Of a stretch of DNA of 55,870 nt, positions 1 through 12,281 are shown piece after piece; the stretch's first letter is position 1, and every line of letters starts with the position of its first letter. The notes beneath the pieces were generated by a model. That model had not been told where the DNA came from. It made no database searches and saw only the letters and a list, made by a program, of their open reading frames with translations. The translations under genes were made by a program, and so were the position numbers. The stretch spans positions 28,855 to 84,724 of the forward strand of contig JAGQTU010000008.1 in NCBI GenBank assembly GCA_020438865.1. Reading direction: 5' to 3'. The DNA comes from Mycobacterium sp. GTDB lineage: Bacteria > Actinomycetota > Actinomycetes > Mycobacteriales > Mycobacteriaceae.

Positions 1-576
1 ACCGTCCTTGATCAGGTCGGTGATCGAACACTCGTGGAAGACCTTGATGCGCGCCTCGTAGTCGCCGAGTTCGGCCTTGTCCTCCTGCTGCAACGAGACG
101 ATCTTCTGCTGCAGGGTGCGGATGATCTCTAGGCCGGTGCGGTCACCGACGTGGGCCAGCCGCGGGTAGGTGTGGCCTCCGAAGTTCCGCTGGCTGATCC
201 GGCCGTCCTTGGTGCGGTCGAACAGCGCCCCGTAGGTCTCGAGCTCCCAGACCCGGTCCGGGGCCTCCTGGGCGTGCAGCTCGGCCATCCGCCAGTTGTT
301 GAGGAACTTGCCGCCGCGCATGGTGTCGGCGTAGTGGACCTGCCAGCTGTCCTTCGAATTGGCGTTGCCCATGGCGGCCGCACAGCCGCCCTCGGCCATC
401 ACGGTGTGGGCCTTGCCGAACAGCGACTTGGTCACCACGGCCACCCGCAGGCCCCGTTCCCGGGCCTCGATCACCGCGCGCAGACCCGAGCCGCCGGCGC
501 CGATCACGATCACGTCGTAGGAGTGCCGCTCGATCTCCGGTGCGGCGCTCGAATCAAGAGCCTCAGACCCTGCCAT
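1..576 (-). CDS. sdhA: Succinate dehydrogenase 1 flavoprotein subunit (5' part, runs off left edge)
   Basis: This is the N-terminal 192 codons of an FAD-dependent succinate dehydrogenase/fumarate reductase, which oxidises succinate at the cytoplasmic face of the membrane. The translation begins MAGSEALDSS and has the dinucleotide-binding VIVIGAGGSGL, then KSLFGKAHTVMAEGG, whose His is the usual covalent FAD anchor. The reading frame is open to the window edge, so the 3' end and the iron-sulfur subunit gene should lie to the left. The ATG at 576 lies 32 bp after the membrane anchor stop, so the two are probably co-transcribed. Anchor and small-protein neighbours identify it as the mycobacterial Sdh1 type (Rv0248c-like). 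Confidence 0.93.
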   Translation of the reverse strand, partial: MAGSEALDSSAAPEIERHSYDVIVIGAGGSGLRAVIEARERGLRVAVVTKSLFGKAHTVMAEGGCAAAMGNANSKDSWQVHYADTMRGGKFLNNWRMAELHAQEAPDRVWELETYGALFDRTKDGRISQRNFGGHTYPRLAHVGDRTGLEIIRTLQQKIVSLQQEDKAELGDYEARIKVFHECSITDLIKDG

Positions 577-608
577 GAAACCTCACTAGAACTAAGGGGA
601 TTCGCTTG

Positions 609-1436
609 TCAGCCAATGAATCTCAGGTCGGAGATCGTGCCACTGGCCACGAGCATGATGTAGAAGTCGGTGAACATCAGCGTGCCCAGCGTGATCCACG
701 CGAACTTCTTGTGGTGGACGTTGAGCTTGCTGATCTCGGTCCACAACCTGTAGCGCACCGGGTGCTTGGAGAAGTGCTTGAGCCGACCGCCCATGACGTG
801 CCGGCAGGTATGGCAGGAGATCGTGTAGGTCCACAGCAGGATCACGTTGATCCACAGGATGACGTTGCCCAGGCCGAACCCGAATCCGGACGGCGAGTGC
901 ATGGCGTTGATGGCGTCCCAGGTGTTGATCACGGAGATGATCGCCGCGATGTAGAAGAAGTAGCGGTGCAGGTTCTGCAGGATCAGCGGGAAGCGGGTCT
1001 CGCCGGTGTACTTGGCGTGCGGCTCGGCCACCGCGCACGCGGTCGGGGCCTGCCAGACCGAGCGGTAGTAGGCGCCGCGGTAGTAGTAGCAGGTGAGCCG
1101 GAACAGCAACAGGAACGGCAGCGACAGTAGGGCGTAGGGCAGCAGCGACAGCGGGCCCGAGGCGGGCAGGATCTGCGGCCAGAACTCGCTGGCCTCGCCG
1201 CACTTGACGGACAGGCACGGGGAGTAGAAGGGCGTCAGGTAGTGGTACTTCTCCACGAAGAAGTGGTCGCGCTGGAACGCTCGAACCGTGGCGTAGATGA
1301 TGAACGCGGCGAAGCCCAGGTCGACGACGATCGGTGACTTCAGCCAGTTGTCGGTACGGAGTGTGCGTGCCGGTATCTCGGCGCGCCCGGCCGAGAAGAC
1401 GCCGGTGCCAGGGCGGTTCGCCGCAGGTGCGCTCAT
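609..1436 (-). CDS. sdhC: Succinate dehydrogenase 1 membrane anchor (Rv0249c-like)
   Basis: A 275-residue integral membrane protein with about five hydrophobic segments (near 35-53, 95-115, 152-172, 185-206, 246-265). It should anchor the dehydrogenase and pass electrons to the quinone. A Cys/His cluster, C208-H209-T-C211-R-H213, sits after the fourth segment, and further cysteines lie at 74, 79 and 116. Such ligands would suit the membrane-embedded Rieske-like cluster reported for mycobacterial Sdh1; that link is knowledge of the family plus inference. It lies between the flavoprotein gene and the small conserved gene, in one minus-strand operon. The ATG has a purine-rich AAGGGGAT about 10 bases upstream. 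Confidence 0.9.
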   Translation of the reverse strand: MSAPAANRPGTGVFSAGRAEIPARTLRTDNWLKSPIVVDLGFAAFIIYATVRAFQRDHFFVEKYHYLTPFYSPCLSVKCGEASEFWPQILPASGPLSLLPYALLSLPFLLLFRLTCYYYRGAYYRSVWQAPTACAVAEPHAKYTGETRFPLILQNLHRYFFYIAAIISVINTWDAINAMHSPSGFGFGLGNVILWINVILLWTYTISCHTCRHVMGGRLKHFSKHPVRYRLWTEISKLNVHHKKFAWITLGTLMFTDFYIMLVASGTISDLRFIG

Positions 1437-1504
1437 CTACTGTGATCCCCTTCGCAGAAACTTCTCGGAGCGTACCTAGATCACGGCACCCGCGTGCAGG
1501 CGGG

Positions 1505-1801
1505 TCAGCGTCGGTTGTGCCCGCCGACGCCCTCGTCGTCGACGTCGCGCCAGAAGGCTGTGTCGTACGGGGTGTCCGGGATCGGGATCTTTTCGGCGGA
1601 GACCACCACGGTGTGCTCGCCGAGGCCGAGTTCGGCGGCGTCGATCTCGAGAAGTTCGACGTCATTGAGGATTCGCGCGGTGTCGTTGACGACGCGCCGC
1701 ATCTGCGGCGAGTCGCCGTACTGCGACTGCAGCGAGGTCACGCACCGCCGCAGGCTGCCGATCAGGTGGTGAAGTTCGGCGAGTTCAGTGGTGGCGGACA
1801 T
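1505..1801 (-). CDS. Small conserved protein at the head of the sdh1 operon (Rv0250c-like)
   Basis: A 98-residue soluble protein, predicted to be helical in its first half. I chose the internal ATG at 1801 (MSATTELAEL) because it has a strong AAGGAG at 1808-1813 with good spacing; the longer reading from 1831 would swallow that site. It is the first gene of the sdh1 operon, 68 bp before the anchor gene, as in other mycobacteria. No enzymatic motif is visible. It could be an accessory or assembly factor, or the extra small subunit described for mycobacterial Sdh1, but the sequence alone does not decide. Two CRP-like dyads lie just upstream. Confidence 0.8.
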   Translation of the reverse strand: MSATTELAELHHLIGSLRRCVTSLQSQYGDSPQMRRVVNDTARILNDVELLEIDAAELGLGEHTVVVSAEKIPIPDTPYDTAFWRDVDDEGVGGHNRR

Positions 1802-1823
1802 CGGGAACTCCTTGAAAAACTGA

Positions 1824-1839
1824 GGTGTCACAGATCACA
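1824..1839. promoter_or_regulatory. CRP-like site proximal to the sdh1 operon
   Basis: The bases GGTGTCACAGATCACA match 8 of 10 defined positions of the CRP/FNR-family consensus TGTGA-N6-TCACA. The site ends 23 bp upstream of the small first gene of the sdh1 operon, so it overlaps the expected promoter or leader. Binding is inferred, not shown. Confidence 0.5.
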
Positions 1840-1869
1840 GTACGCACCCGATGCTAACGACGCCCCGCG

Positions 1870-1895
1870 CCGAACGTGAGAGAAGTCACGTTCGG
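1870..1895. promoter_or_regulatory. Perfect 10-bp-arm palindrome with CRP core
   Basis: Arms CCGAACGTGA and TCACGTTCGG are exact reverse complements separated by 6 bases, and their inner part is GTGA-N6-TCAC, the CRP core. The dyad centre lies about 51 bp from that of the site at 1824-1839, close to five helical turns. It sits in the divergent region between the sdh1 operon and the ICL/PEP-mutase-family gene and could serve either promoter. Confidence 0.6.
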
Positions 1896-1955
1896 TAAGC
1901 CTCTCGGGACGGCCGCGTTGCACCGGTGGAAATCCGCCCAGACAAGGAGTGAGCC

Positions 1956-2717
1956 GTGCCCGATCAGAACAGCCTCGCGCAGCGCGCCGAAACGTTGTTG
2001 GCGCTTCACCAGCCCGGAAATCCCGTGGTGCTGCCCACGGTCTGGGACGCCTGGTCGGCCCGGCTCGCCGTCGACGCCGGCTTCGCGGCGCTGACCGTCG
2101 GCAGCCACCCGGTCGCGGATTCGGTCGGCAAGCCGGACGGCGAGGGCATGTCGTTCGAGGACCTGCTGGCCCGCGTCGAGCAGATCACCGCAGCGGTCGA
2201 CGTTCCGGTGTCCGTGGACGTCGAGTCCGGCTACGGGCAGTCCGGCCGTCGGCTCGTCGACGGGCTGCTGGGTGCTGGCGCCGTCGGACTCAACGTCGAA
2301 GACACCGTGCACAGCGAGGGCAAGCGGCTGCGGTCCGCGGCCGAGCATGCCGAGCTGGTGGCCGCGTTGCGGGCGGCGGCCGACGCGGCCGGGGTGCACG
2401 TGGTGATCAACGCGCGCACCGACCTGTTCCTGCGCCAGGACGGCGACGCCGCCGACCGGGTCGAGCGGGCCGTCGCCCGGCTGACCGAGGCTGCGCGGTC
2501 CGGCGCCGACGTGCTGTACCCGGTGGGCCGCCACGATCCGGACACGCTGCGGCGCCTGGCCGCCGAGCTGCCGCTGCCGATCAACGCGATCGCGATACCC
2601 GAATCCGACGATCCGGCCTCGTTCGGTCCGCTGGGTGTGGGCCGGATCAGCTTCGGGCCGTTCTGGCAGGCGGCGCTGGCGGTGCGGGCCCGGGAGATCC
2701 TCAGCCGCTGGCGCTGA
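1956..2717 (+). CDS. Isocitrate lyase / PEP phosphonomutase family protein
   Basis: A 253-residue TIM-barrel protein of the ICL/PEP-mutase superfamily, whose members make or break C-C or P-C bonds of 2- or 3-carbon acids. Visible signatures are VGSHPVADSVGKPDGEGMSF near 47, the metal-site region VSVDVESGYG near 87, VNVEDTVHSEGKRL near 112 and INARTDLF near 150. It is much shorter than true isocitrate lyase and lacks the KKCGH catalytic loop, so it is not Icl; it resembles the small carboxyvinyl-carboxyphosphonate-mutase-like proteins of unknown substrate. The GTG start at 1956 has AAGGAG 9 bases upstream. It is divergent from sdh1 and shares the CRP-like region. Confidence 0.85.
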   Translation: MPDQNSLAQRAETLLALHQPGNPVVLPTVWDAWSARLAVDAGFAALTVGSHPVADSVGKPDGEGMSFEDLLARVEQITAAVDVPVSVDVESGYGQSGRRLVDGLLGAGAVGLNVEDTVHSEGKRLRSAAEHAELVAALRAAADAAGVHVVINARTDLFLRQDGDAADRVERAVARLTEAARSGADVLYPVGRHDPDTLRRLAAELPLPINAIAIPESDDPASFGPLGVGRISFGPFWQAALAVRAREILSRWR

Positions 2718-2719
2718 CC

Positions 2720-2745
2720 GGCCGGGTCACTGCGGGTGACCGGCC
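2720..2745. terminator. Hairpin between convergent genes
   Basis: GGCCGGGTCAC (2720-2730) and GTGACCGGCC (2736-2745) form a GC-rich stem with a single bulged G and a 5-base loop. It lies between the stops of two convergent genes. There is no T tract, which is usual for mycobacterial hairpin terminators, so the role is inferred from position. Confidence 0.4.
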
Positions 2746-3707
2746 AGGTATTCGCCGACCGGGACCGCGGCGGGTTCGGCATAGCCGATCGGGAGCAGCA
2801 CGTCGCCCGCGGTGGTCGCGTAGTAGACGTCCCAGTTGTAGTAGCCGGCGAACGCGGCCGGGTCGGCGGCCAGCACCGCGGCGAAGTCGTTGACCGCCCG
2901 CACGTACTGATCGGCGTGGTTGTAGCGGTAGATGGCGTGGTCGGGGTCGCCGGCGAAGCCGTTGGCGGCCAGGTACCGCCCGGCGGCCAGGATGCTGTCG
3001 CGGGGCGAATGGATGTCGCCGCCCTCGCCGTAGCCGGCGAACGTTGACGGCAGGAACTGCATCGGGCCCTGCGCGCCCGCTGTGCTGTCGCCGACGATGC
3101 TGCCGAAGCGGGTCTCGATCAGGTTGATCGCGGCCAGGTAGTTCCAGCCGACGCCGGAGGCCGCTTCCGCCTCCCGATAGAACGCCAGCAGGTCGTCGGC
3201 CGGGGCGGGCGGCTGGATGCGCCACGGCGGCACGGTGTCCTTGAGCGGGGTCATCGAGTTGAGCTGGCGACGCGCGTCGATGTTGCGGTTGTACGTCTCG
3301 ATCAGGGTGGCCGGGATCCGGGGCACGATGATCGCATCCCATTCGGGGTGGCGGCCGATCGCCCGGTAGGCGGCCTGCTGCCGACGTGCGGCCGCGACCA
3401 GCGCGTCCGGCGGTGTGGACGGGTCGCGGATCGCCGATTCGTCGGCGACCAGGTCATCGGCGAGCTGGGCCGGATCGGCTGCCAGCCGTGGTTGCGCGCC
3501 GGTCGGGGCGGCCGGGGTGATTTCGTCCAGCATGGTGGCGGGGATCGGTGCGGCGGCGGGTGCGTGAATCGGTCCGGTGCCGACCACCTCCGCTGCGGGC
3601 GGTCGTTCCGGCTTGGTGCACCCGACGATGACGGCCAGCACCATGCCGGCGGCGAATGGAAGAACTACAACGGTCCGGGCGCGCCTCACCGGGGAAGTCT
3701 CCCGCAC
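2727..3707 (-). CDS. Lipoprotein lytic murein transglycosylase
   Basis: A 326-residue exported lipoprotein. The N-terminus has an Arg-rich start, a hydrophobic stretch and a lipobox I-V-G-C with the lipidated Cys at 30. After an Ala/Pro-rich linker, a soluble-lytic-transglycosylase domain (about 160-315) carries the catalytic Glu in AAINLIETRFG and the following GAQGPMQFLPSTF, which is typical of enzymes that cleave peptidoglycan to 1,6-anhydroMurNAc products. The GTG at 3707 is taken as start; a second GTG at 3689 would only shorten the cytoplasmic tip. It acts outside the membrane in cell-wall turnover. It is transcribed convergently to the ICL-family gene and appears monocistronic. Confidence 0.88.
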   Translation of the reverse strand: MRETSPVRRARTVVVLPFAAGMVLAVIVGCTKPERPPAAEVVGTGPIHAPAAAPIPATMLDEITPAAPTGAQPRLAADPAQLADDLVADESAIRDPSTPPDALVAAARRQQAAYRAIGRHPEWDAIIVPRIPATLIETYNRNIDARRQLNSMTPLKDTVPPWRIQPPAPADDLLAFYREAEAASGVGWNYLAAINLIETRFGSIVGDSTAGAQGPMQFLPSTFAGYGEGGDIHSPRDSILAAGRYLAANGFAGDPDHAIYRYNHADQYVRAVNDFAAVLAADPAAFAGYYNWDVYYATTAGDVLLPIGYAEPAAVPVGEYLAGHPQ

Positions 3708-3826
3708 CGCTGTTCACGGCGCGGGCATTACGGGGTGGACAACCGTGATGACTTGCCGAGGTGGCTGAGTACGCGCCGGCCGCGGCGGACCGACCGATGG
3801 ACGTTGATAGCTATCTCCGGCGACGA

Positions 3827-7437
<3,611 letters not shown>

Positions 7438-7438
7438 G

Positions 7439-8065
7439 TCAGACCGCCCGGAACCGGACCCACATGCCGGGCCGCAGCAAGGCCGGTGGGGTGCGGTCGA
7501 TGTCCCACAGCACGGCCTCGGTGCGGCCGATCAACTGCCAGCCGCCCGGCGAGTCGCGTGGATAGACCCCGCTGAACTCGCCGGCCAACCCGACCGACCC
7601 GGCGGGCACCCTGGTGCGCGGCTCGGCCCGCCGCGGCACCGCCAGGCGCGGATCACCGCCGACGAGATAGGCGAAACCCGGTGCGAAGCCACCGAATCCG
7701 ACCCGCCACGGGGTGGCGACGTGGGCGTCGACAACCGCCGCGACTGTCAGCCCGGTGTGCTGCGCCACTTCGGCCAGGTCGGCGCCGTCGTAGATCACGT
7801 CGATCACCACGTCGGCTCCGTCTGGGGGTGTGCCGGCGACCGCGGGGTCGATCGTCAGCGCGCTCAGCCGCTGTCGCGCCGCGGCCTGCTGGGCCGGCTC
7901 GGCCAGCACCACCAGCACGGTGCGCGCCGCGGGCACGATGTCGAGCACGCCGGCCAGGTCGGCGTCGCGGATGGCGGCACCGGCCGCCAGCACCTCGTCG
8001 GTCGAGCCGCATTCCAGTAGCAGCGCCCGGTCGCCGTAGTCATGAATAATTCGAGCGGCCAGCAT
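7439..8065 (-). CDS. pxpB: 5-oxoprolinase subunit PxpB (allophanate hydrolase subunit 1 family)
   Basis: A 208-residue partner of PxpC, Rv0264c-like, with the KipI/allophanate-hydrolase-subunit-1 fold. Conserved stretches are [20 protein letters not shown] (about 124-143), [17 protein letters not shown] and [11 protein letters not shown], all diagnostic of this family. It is cytoplasmic and supports ATP-dependent hydrolysis of 5-oxoproline. It starts at the ATG at 8065, just 3 bp after the stop of the transporter gene, and its own stop abuts the PxpC start, so transport protein, PxpB, PxpC and AAC(2') read as one operon. Confidence 0.88.
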   Translation of the reverse strand: MLAARIIHDYGDRALLLECGSTDEVLAAGAAIRDADLAGVLDIVPAARTVLVVLAEPAQQAAARQRLSALTIDPAVAGTPPDGADVVIDVIYDGADLAEVAQHTGLTVAAVVDAHVATPWRVGFGGFAPGFAYLVGGDPRLAVPRRAEPRTRVPAGSVGLAGEFSGVYPRDSPGGWQLIGRTEAVLWDIDRTPPALLRPGMWVRFRAV

Positions 8066-8068
8066 GTT

Positions 8069-8788
8069 TCACACCAGAGCGGTGTAGGTCGGCTCGTGGC
8101 GCTTGATGTAGCCGATCACCCGGTAGGTGATCGGCAGCATCACCACCTCGACGGCGGTCTTGTACACCCAGCCAAGGGCGGTGTAGGTGGCGAAGTCACC
8201 GAAGCTGGTGATGCCGATCGCCCCGGCGGCGATGCTGCAGAACACCAGGGTGTCGCCGAGTTGGCCGGCGAAGGTGGAGCCGACCAGCCGGGCCCACAGG
8301 TGCTTCTCCTTGGTGCGTTCCTTGATCTTGACGACGGTCCAGGCGTTGATGGTCTGGCCGACGATGAACCCGGCCAGCCCGGCCACGATCAGCTGGGTGT
8401 AGGCGTGCACGACGTTTTCGAAGTGTTCCTCGTTGGTGTAGAAGTCGGCGGCCGGCAGATAGATCGTCACCCAGAAGGCCAGGGCGGCCAGCCCGTTCAT
8501 GGTGAAGCCGAGGATGATCGCCTTGCGGGCGGCCTTGAACCCGTACACCTCTGAGAGGACGTCGCCGATCACGTAGGTGACCGGGAAGACGATGAAACCG
8601 CCGTCGGTGATGATCGACCAGTTTCCGATGATCGGCCCGAAGGCGACGCCCTTGGTCGCGGTGACGTTCGAGATGATCACCAGCGCGGTGAACACGGCGA
8701 CGAGCACCGGATAGTAGGCCGAACCGACCTGGGCGAAACCGGGGGTCGGGGTGCCCCGCTGGGCGGTGTCGGCCTTACTGCTCGTCAC
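8069..8788 (-). CDS. Queuosine-precursor transporter family (VUT/YhhQ) membrane protein
   Basis: About 239 residues with six predicted membrane helices. Family features include ISNVTATKGVAFGP near the N-terminus, FPVTYVIGDVLSEVYGFKAAR and the C-terminal KTAVEVVMLPITYRVI. Proteins of this family take up deazapurine queuosine precursors such as preQ0/preQ1 in E. coli. I start it at the GTG at 8788 (VTSSKADTAQ) because longer readings have a Pro/Arg/Cys-rich tail that overlaps the FecB-type gene. No queuosine salvage gene is nearby, so the true cargo is open. It heads the PxpBC-AAC operon. Confidence 0.85.
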   Translation of the reverse strand: MTSSKADTAQRGTPTPGFAQVGSAYYPVLVAVFTALVIISNVTATKGVAFGPIIGNWSIITDGGFIVFPVTYVIGDVLSEVYGFKAARKAIILGFTMNGLAALAFWVTIYLPAADFYTNEEHFENVVHAYTQLIVAGLAGFIVGQTINAWTVVKIKERTKEKHLWARLVGSTFAGQLGDTLVFCSIAAGAIGITSFGDFATYTALGWVYKTAVEVVMLPITYRVIGYIKRHEPTYTALV

Positions 8789-8810
8789 ATCGTCATCCAA
8801 GCACGGGCCG

Positions 8811-9821
8811 TCAGCCCAGCGCTCGGGACAACAGTGCGGGCAACTGGTCGGCCACCACCGGGTAGGACAGCGGCGAGGCGAAGGCGATCGCCCCGGCGAG
8901 GTCCTTGGTGGTGAAGACATTGCGGTTCTGCTTGGTGGCGCGCAGATCCGCGACGGCAGGGTCGGCGAGCAGCGCCGCCTGTTCGGGCTCGCTCTCGGTG
9001 GACCAGATCAGCACGTCCGCCGCGTCGAGTGCCTCGGCCAGTTTGTCGCGGGGGATGGCCGCCCGGTGGTTATCGACGGCGAAACCCGTGACGCTATCCG
9101 GGATCTGCAGACCCATCGCGGTCAGGAAGTCGGTGCGCCAGCCGGGCAGCGTCGCCGTCACGGTGCCGCCGAAGAAGCGGCCCGCCAACAACAGCGCCGT
9201 GCGGTCCTTGAACCCGGCGTTGTTCTTGGCCACCTCGGCGAACTTGGTGTCGACGTCGGTGATCAGCTGCCTCATCGTGTCGTCCTGGAACACCGCGGTG
9301 CCCACCGCGGTGGCCTGGTCCTTCCAGGGCTCGAAGAAGGCGTCGTCGCCGGACTGGGCGATGGTCGGGGCGATCGCGGTGAGCTTCTGGTAGGTGTCGG
9401 CGTCCAGGCCGGCATTGACGGCGACGATCAGGTCGGGCTTGAGCTCGGCGATCTCGTCGACCTGAATTCCGTTGTCCAGGTTGAGCACAACGGGGCGGGC
9501 CGTCCCCAGCTTGGGTTGCGCCCAGGGCCATACCCCGAATGGTTGGTCACCGAACCAGTTCGTGACGGCGACCGGCACGACACCGACGGCCAGCAGGTCG
9601 TCCTGTTCGGTGAAGCCGGCGCTGACCACCCGTTTGGGTGGGGCCGGGATGGTGGTCTCGCCGAAGATGTGCTTGACGGTGACCGATTTCGGGGCGGAGT
9701 TGCCGCCGGAGCCCTTGGTCGAACACCCGGCCGCCATCATCAGCCCGCCCACGGCGGCGGCCCCCAGGAACTCCCGCCTGCGCAATGGCCCCACGGCGCG
9801 AGAGTAGCGAGCCTCAGTCAA
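8811..9821 (-). CDS. fecB2: Iron-siderophore substrate-binding lipoprotein (FecB2/Rv0265c-like)
   Basis: A 336-residue periplasmic-binding protein of the FecB/FhuD class that captures ferric siderophores or heme outside the membrane. The N-terminus has twin arginines (LRRREFLGAAAVGG) and the lipobox AAGC, so it is likely Tat-exported and lipidated. The fold markers PKRVVSAGFTEQDDLLAVGV and ELKPDLIVAVNAG are present. No permease or ATPase gene is beside it, as for Rv0265c. The first codon at 9821 is TTG and overlaps the TetR stop; an in-frame GTG at 9794 is an equally good start. No IdeR-type iron box was seen upstream. Confidence 0.88.
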   Translation of the reverse strand: MTEARYSRAVGPLRRREFLGAAAVGGLMMAAGCSTKGSGGNSAPKSVTVKHIFGETTIPAPPKRVVSAGFTEQDDLLAVGVVPVAVTNWFGDQPFGVWPWAQPKLGTARPVVLNLDNGIQVDEIAELKPDLIVAVNAGLDADTYQKLTAIAPTIAQSGDDAFFEPWKDQATAVGTAVFQDDTMRQLITDVDTKFAEVAKNNAGFKDRTALLLAGRFFGGTVTATLPGWRTDFLTAMGLQIPDSVTGFAVDNHRAAIPRDKLAEALDAADVLIWSTESEPEQAALLADPAVADLRATKQNRNVFTTKDLAGAIAFASPLSYPVVADQLPALLSRALG

Positions 9822-10416
9822 GCTGCAAACCCGATTCCAGGAACTTCATTGCCTTGTCGACGTTCTCGAGCGAGAACGGGCCGCTCGTGCCGAGCGCCAT
9901 CACGGCACCGATCACTGCGCCCGCGAACACCCGGATCTCGAGCTCGTGCGGTCCGCGGCCGAGCCTTCGCGCCATCGCCTTGGCGATCCCGTCGACCAGC
10001 GTGTTGTACTCGTCGCGCAGGGCCGGCTGCAGGTCGGGCAGCGAGTAGATGAGCCGCTGGCGGGTGTTCTCGTCCTGCCACTGCTCGGCGGTCATCTGTT
10101 CGTAGGCGTCGTGCACGGCGGCCCGGAAGGCGGCGACGTGGGGCATCTCCAGCGGCTGCGCCGCGAGTGCCTCGAGCATGACCGCACTGAGGTCGTCCGC
10201 CAGCAGCACCGATTCCTTGCTGGGGAAGTACCGGAAGAAGGTGCTCGGCGAGATGTCGGCGGCTTCGGCGATCTGCTCGATCGTGGTGTCGGCGAAGCCC
10301 CGCTCGTCGAACAGCCGGAAGGCTTCGCGCCGGATCGTCTCGCGAGTGCGGAGCTTCTTTCGTTCTCGCAGGCCGGGCGAACGCGCGGGCTCCGACATGG
10401 GTCGATTGTGGACCAT
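9814..10416 (-). CDS. TetR-family transcriptional regulator
   Basis: About 200 residues. The N-terminal TetR helix-turn-helix is clear: RETIRREAFRLFDERGFADTTIEQIAEAADISPSTFFRYFPSKESVL, roughly residues 24-70, followed by an all-helical ligand domain. The ATG at 10416 has GGGGAA at suitable spacing; the ATG at 10398 is an alternative. Its stop overlaps the start of the FecB2-like gene by 8 bp on the same strand, so it may control or be co-transcribed with that lipoprotein. The inducer is unknown. Confidence 0.87.
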   Translation of the reverse strand: MVHNRPMSEPARSPGLRERKKLRTRETIRREAFRLFDERGFADTTIEQIAEAADISPSTFFRYFPSKESVLLADDLSAVMLEALAAQPLEMPHVAAFRAAVHDAYEQMTAEQWQDENTRQRLIYSLPDLQPALRDEYNTLVDGIAKAMARRLGRGPHELEIRVFAGAVIGAVMALGTSGPFSLENVDKAMKFLESGLQLD

Positions 10417-10454
10417 GACGCGTTCCCCGCGCCTGCCGACGCGGCATTTTCCGT

Positions 10455-11054
10455 TCAGGACAGGACCAGTGCGGCGCCCAGGCCGATCATGGTCAGCGCG
10501 ATCACCCCGTCGAGGATTCGCCAGGTCAGCGGGGTGGCGAACAGGCCGGCCAGTCGTCGGGCGCCGAAGCCGAGGCTGACGAACCACACCACGCTGGCGG
10601 TCACGGCGCCGATACCGAACAACCATCGGCCGTCGGCGTGCTGATTGGCCAGGGTTCCCAGCAGTACAACCGTGTCGAGATAGACGTGCGGGTTGAGGAA
10701 GGTCAGCGCCAGGCAGGTCAGCACCACCGAGATCAGCCGGGCCGATCCGTCCTGGGTCGGGGCCATGGTGGAGGGGCGCAGGGCCCGGCGGGCGGCCAGG
10801 GCGGCGTAGCCGAACAGGAACGCCGCGCCGCCGAGTTTGACGACGGTGACGGTCTGCGGGTGCGCGGTGATGAGCGCGCCGACGCCGGCGATCCCTGCGG
10901 TGATGAGCAGCAGATCCGACAGGGCGCAGACGCTGACCACGGCCAGCACGTGCTCGCGCCGGATGCCCTGGCGCAGCACGAACGCGTTCTGGGCGCCGAT
11001 CGCTGCGATCAGGGTGAACGAGGTCAGGAATCCGACCAACAGGGGCGAGCTCAT
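10455..11054 (-). CDS. lysE: LysE/ArgO-type basic amino acid exporter
   Basis: A 199-residue membrane protein with about six hydrophobic helices. The N-terminal [28 protein letters not shown] is the hallmark of LysE/ArgO exporters, which expel excess lysine or arginine. It is divergent from the LysR-type regulator 71 bp away, the standard lysE-lysG arrangement (Rv1986/Rv1985c in M. tuberculosis). The ATG is preceded by GTGGGGGG. Expression should need the regulator bound to intracellular basic amino acid. Confidence 0.92.
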   Translation of the reverse strand: MSSPLLVGFLTSFTLIAAIGAQNAFVLRQGIRREHVLAVVSVCALSDLLLITAGIAGVGALITAHPQTVTVVKLGGAAFLFGYAALAARRALRPSTMAPTQDGSARLISVVLTCLALTFLNPHVYLDTVVLLGTLANQHADGRWLFGIGAVTASVVWFVSLGFGARRLAGLFATPLTWRILDGVIALTMIGLGAALVLS

Positions 11055-11097
11055 CCCCCCACGTTAGGAACTCCCCGCCGTATCAGTCCAGCTAAAG

Positions 11098-11119
11098 AAT
11101 CTTGGTTGGCATTAAGATT
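11098..11119. promoter_or_regulatory. Candidate LysG operator
   Basis: AATCTT and AAGATT form a perfect inverted repeat with a 10-base AT-richer spacer inside the lysE-lysG divergent region. LysR-type regulators bind such partially dyadic sites. It ends 6 bp before the chosen lysG start, so bound protein could also repress its own gene. Confidence 0.5.
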
Positions 11120-11125
11120 GCTAAT

Positions 11126-12260
<1,135 letters not shown>

Positions 12261-12281
12261 TGCCCGCAGACACCTGAACGG

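Noticed and set aside
8751-10052. 433-codon plus-strand frame across the FecB2 and TetR genes
   Set aside because: It is antisense to two genes with clear domains, has no ribosome site, and its composition (Gly/Arg/Gln/His) is that of a shadow frame.
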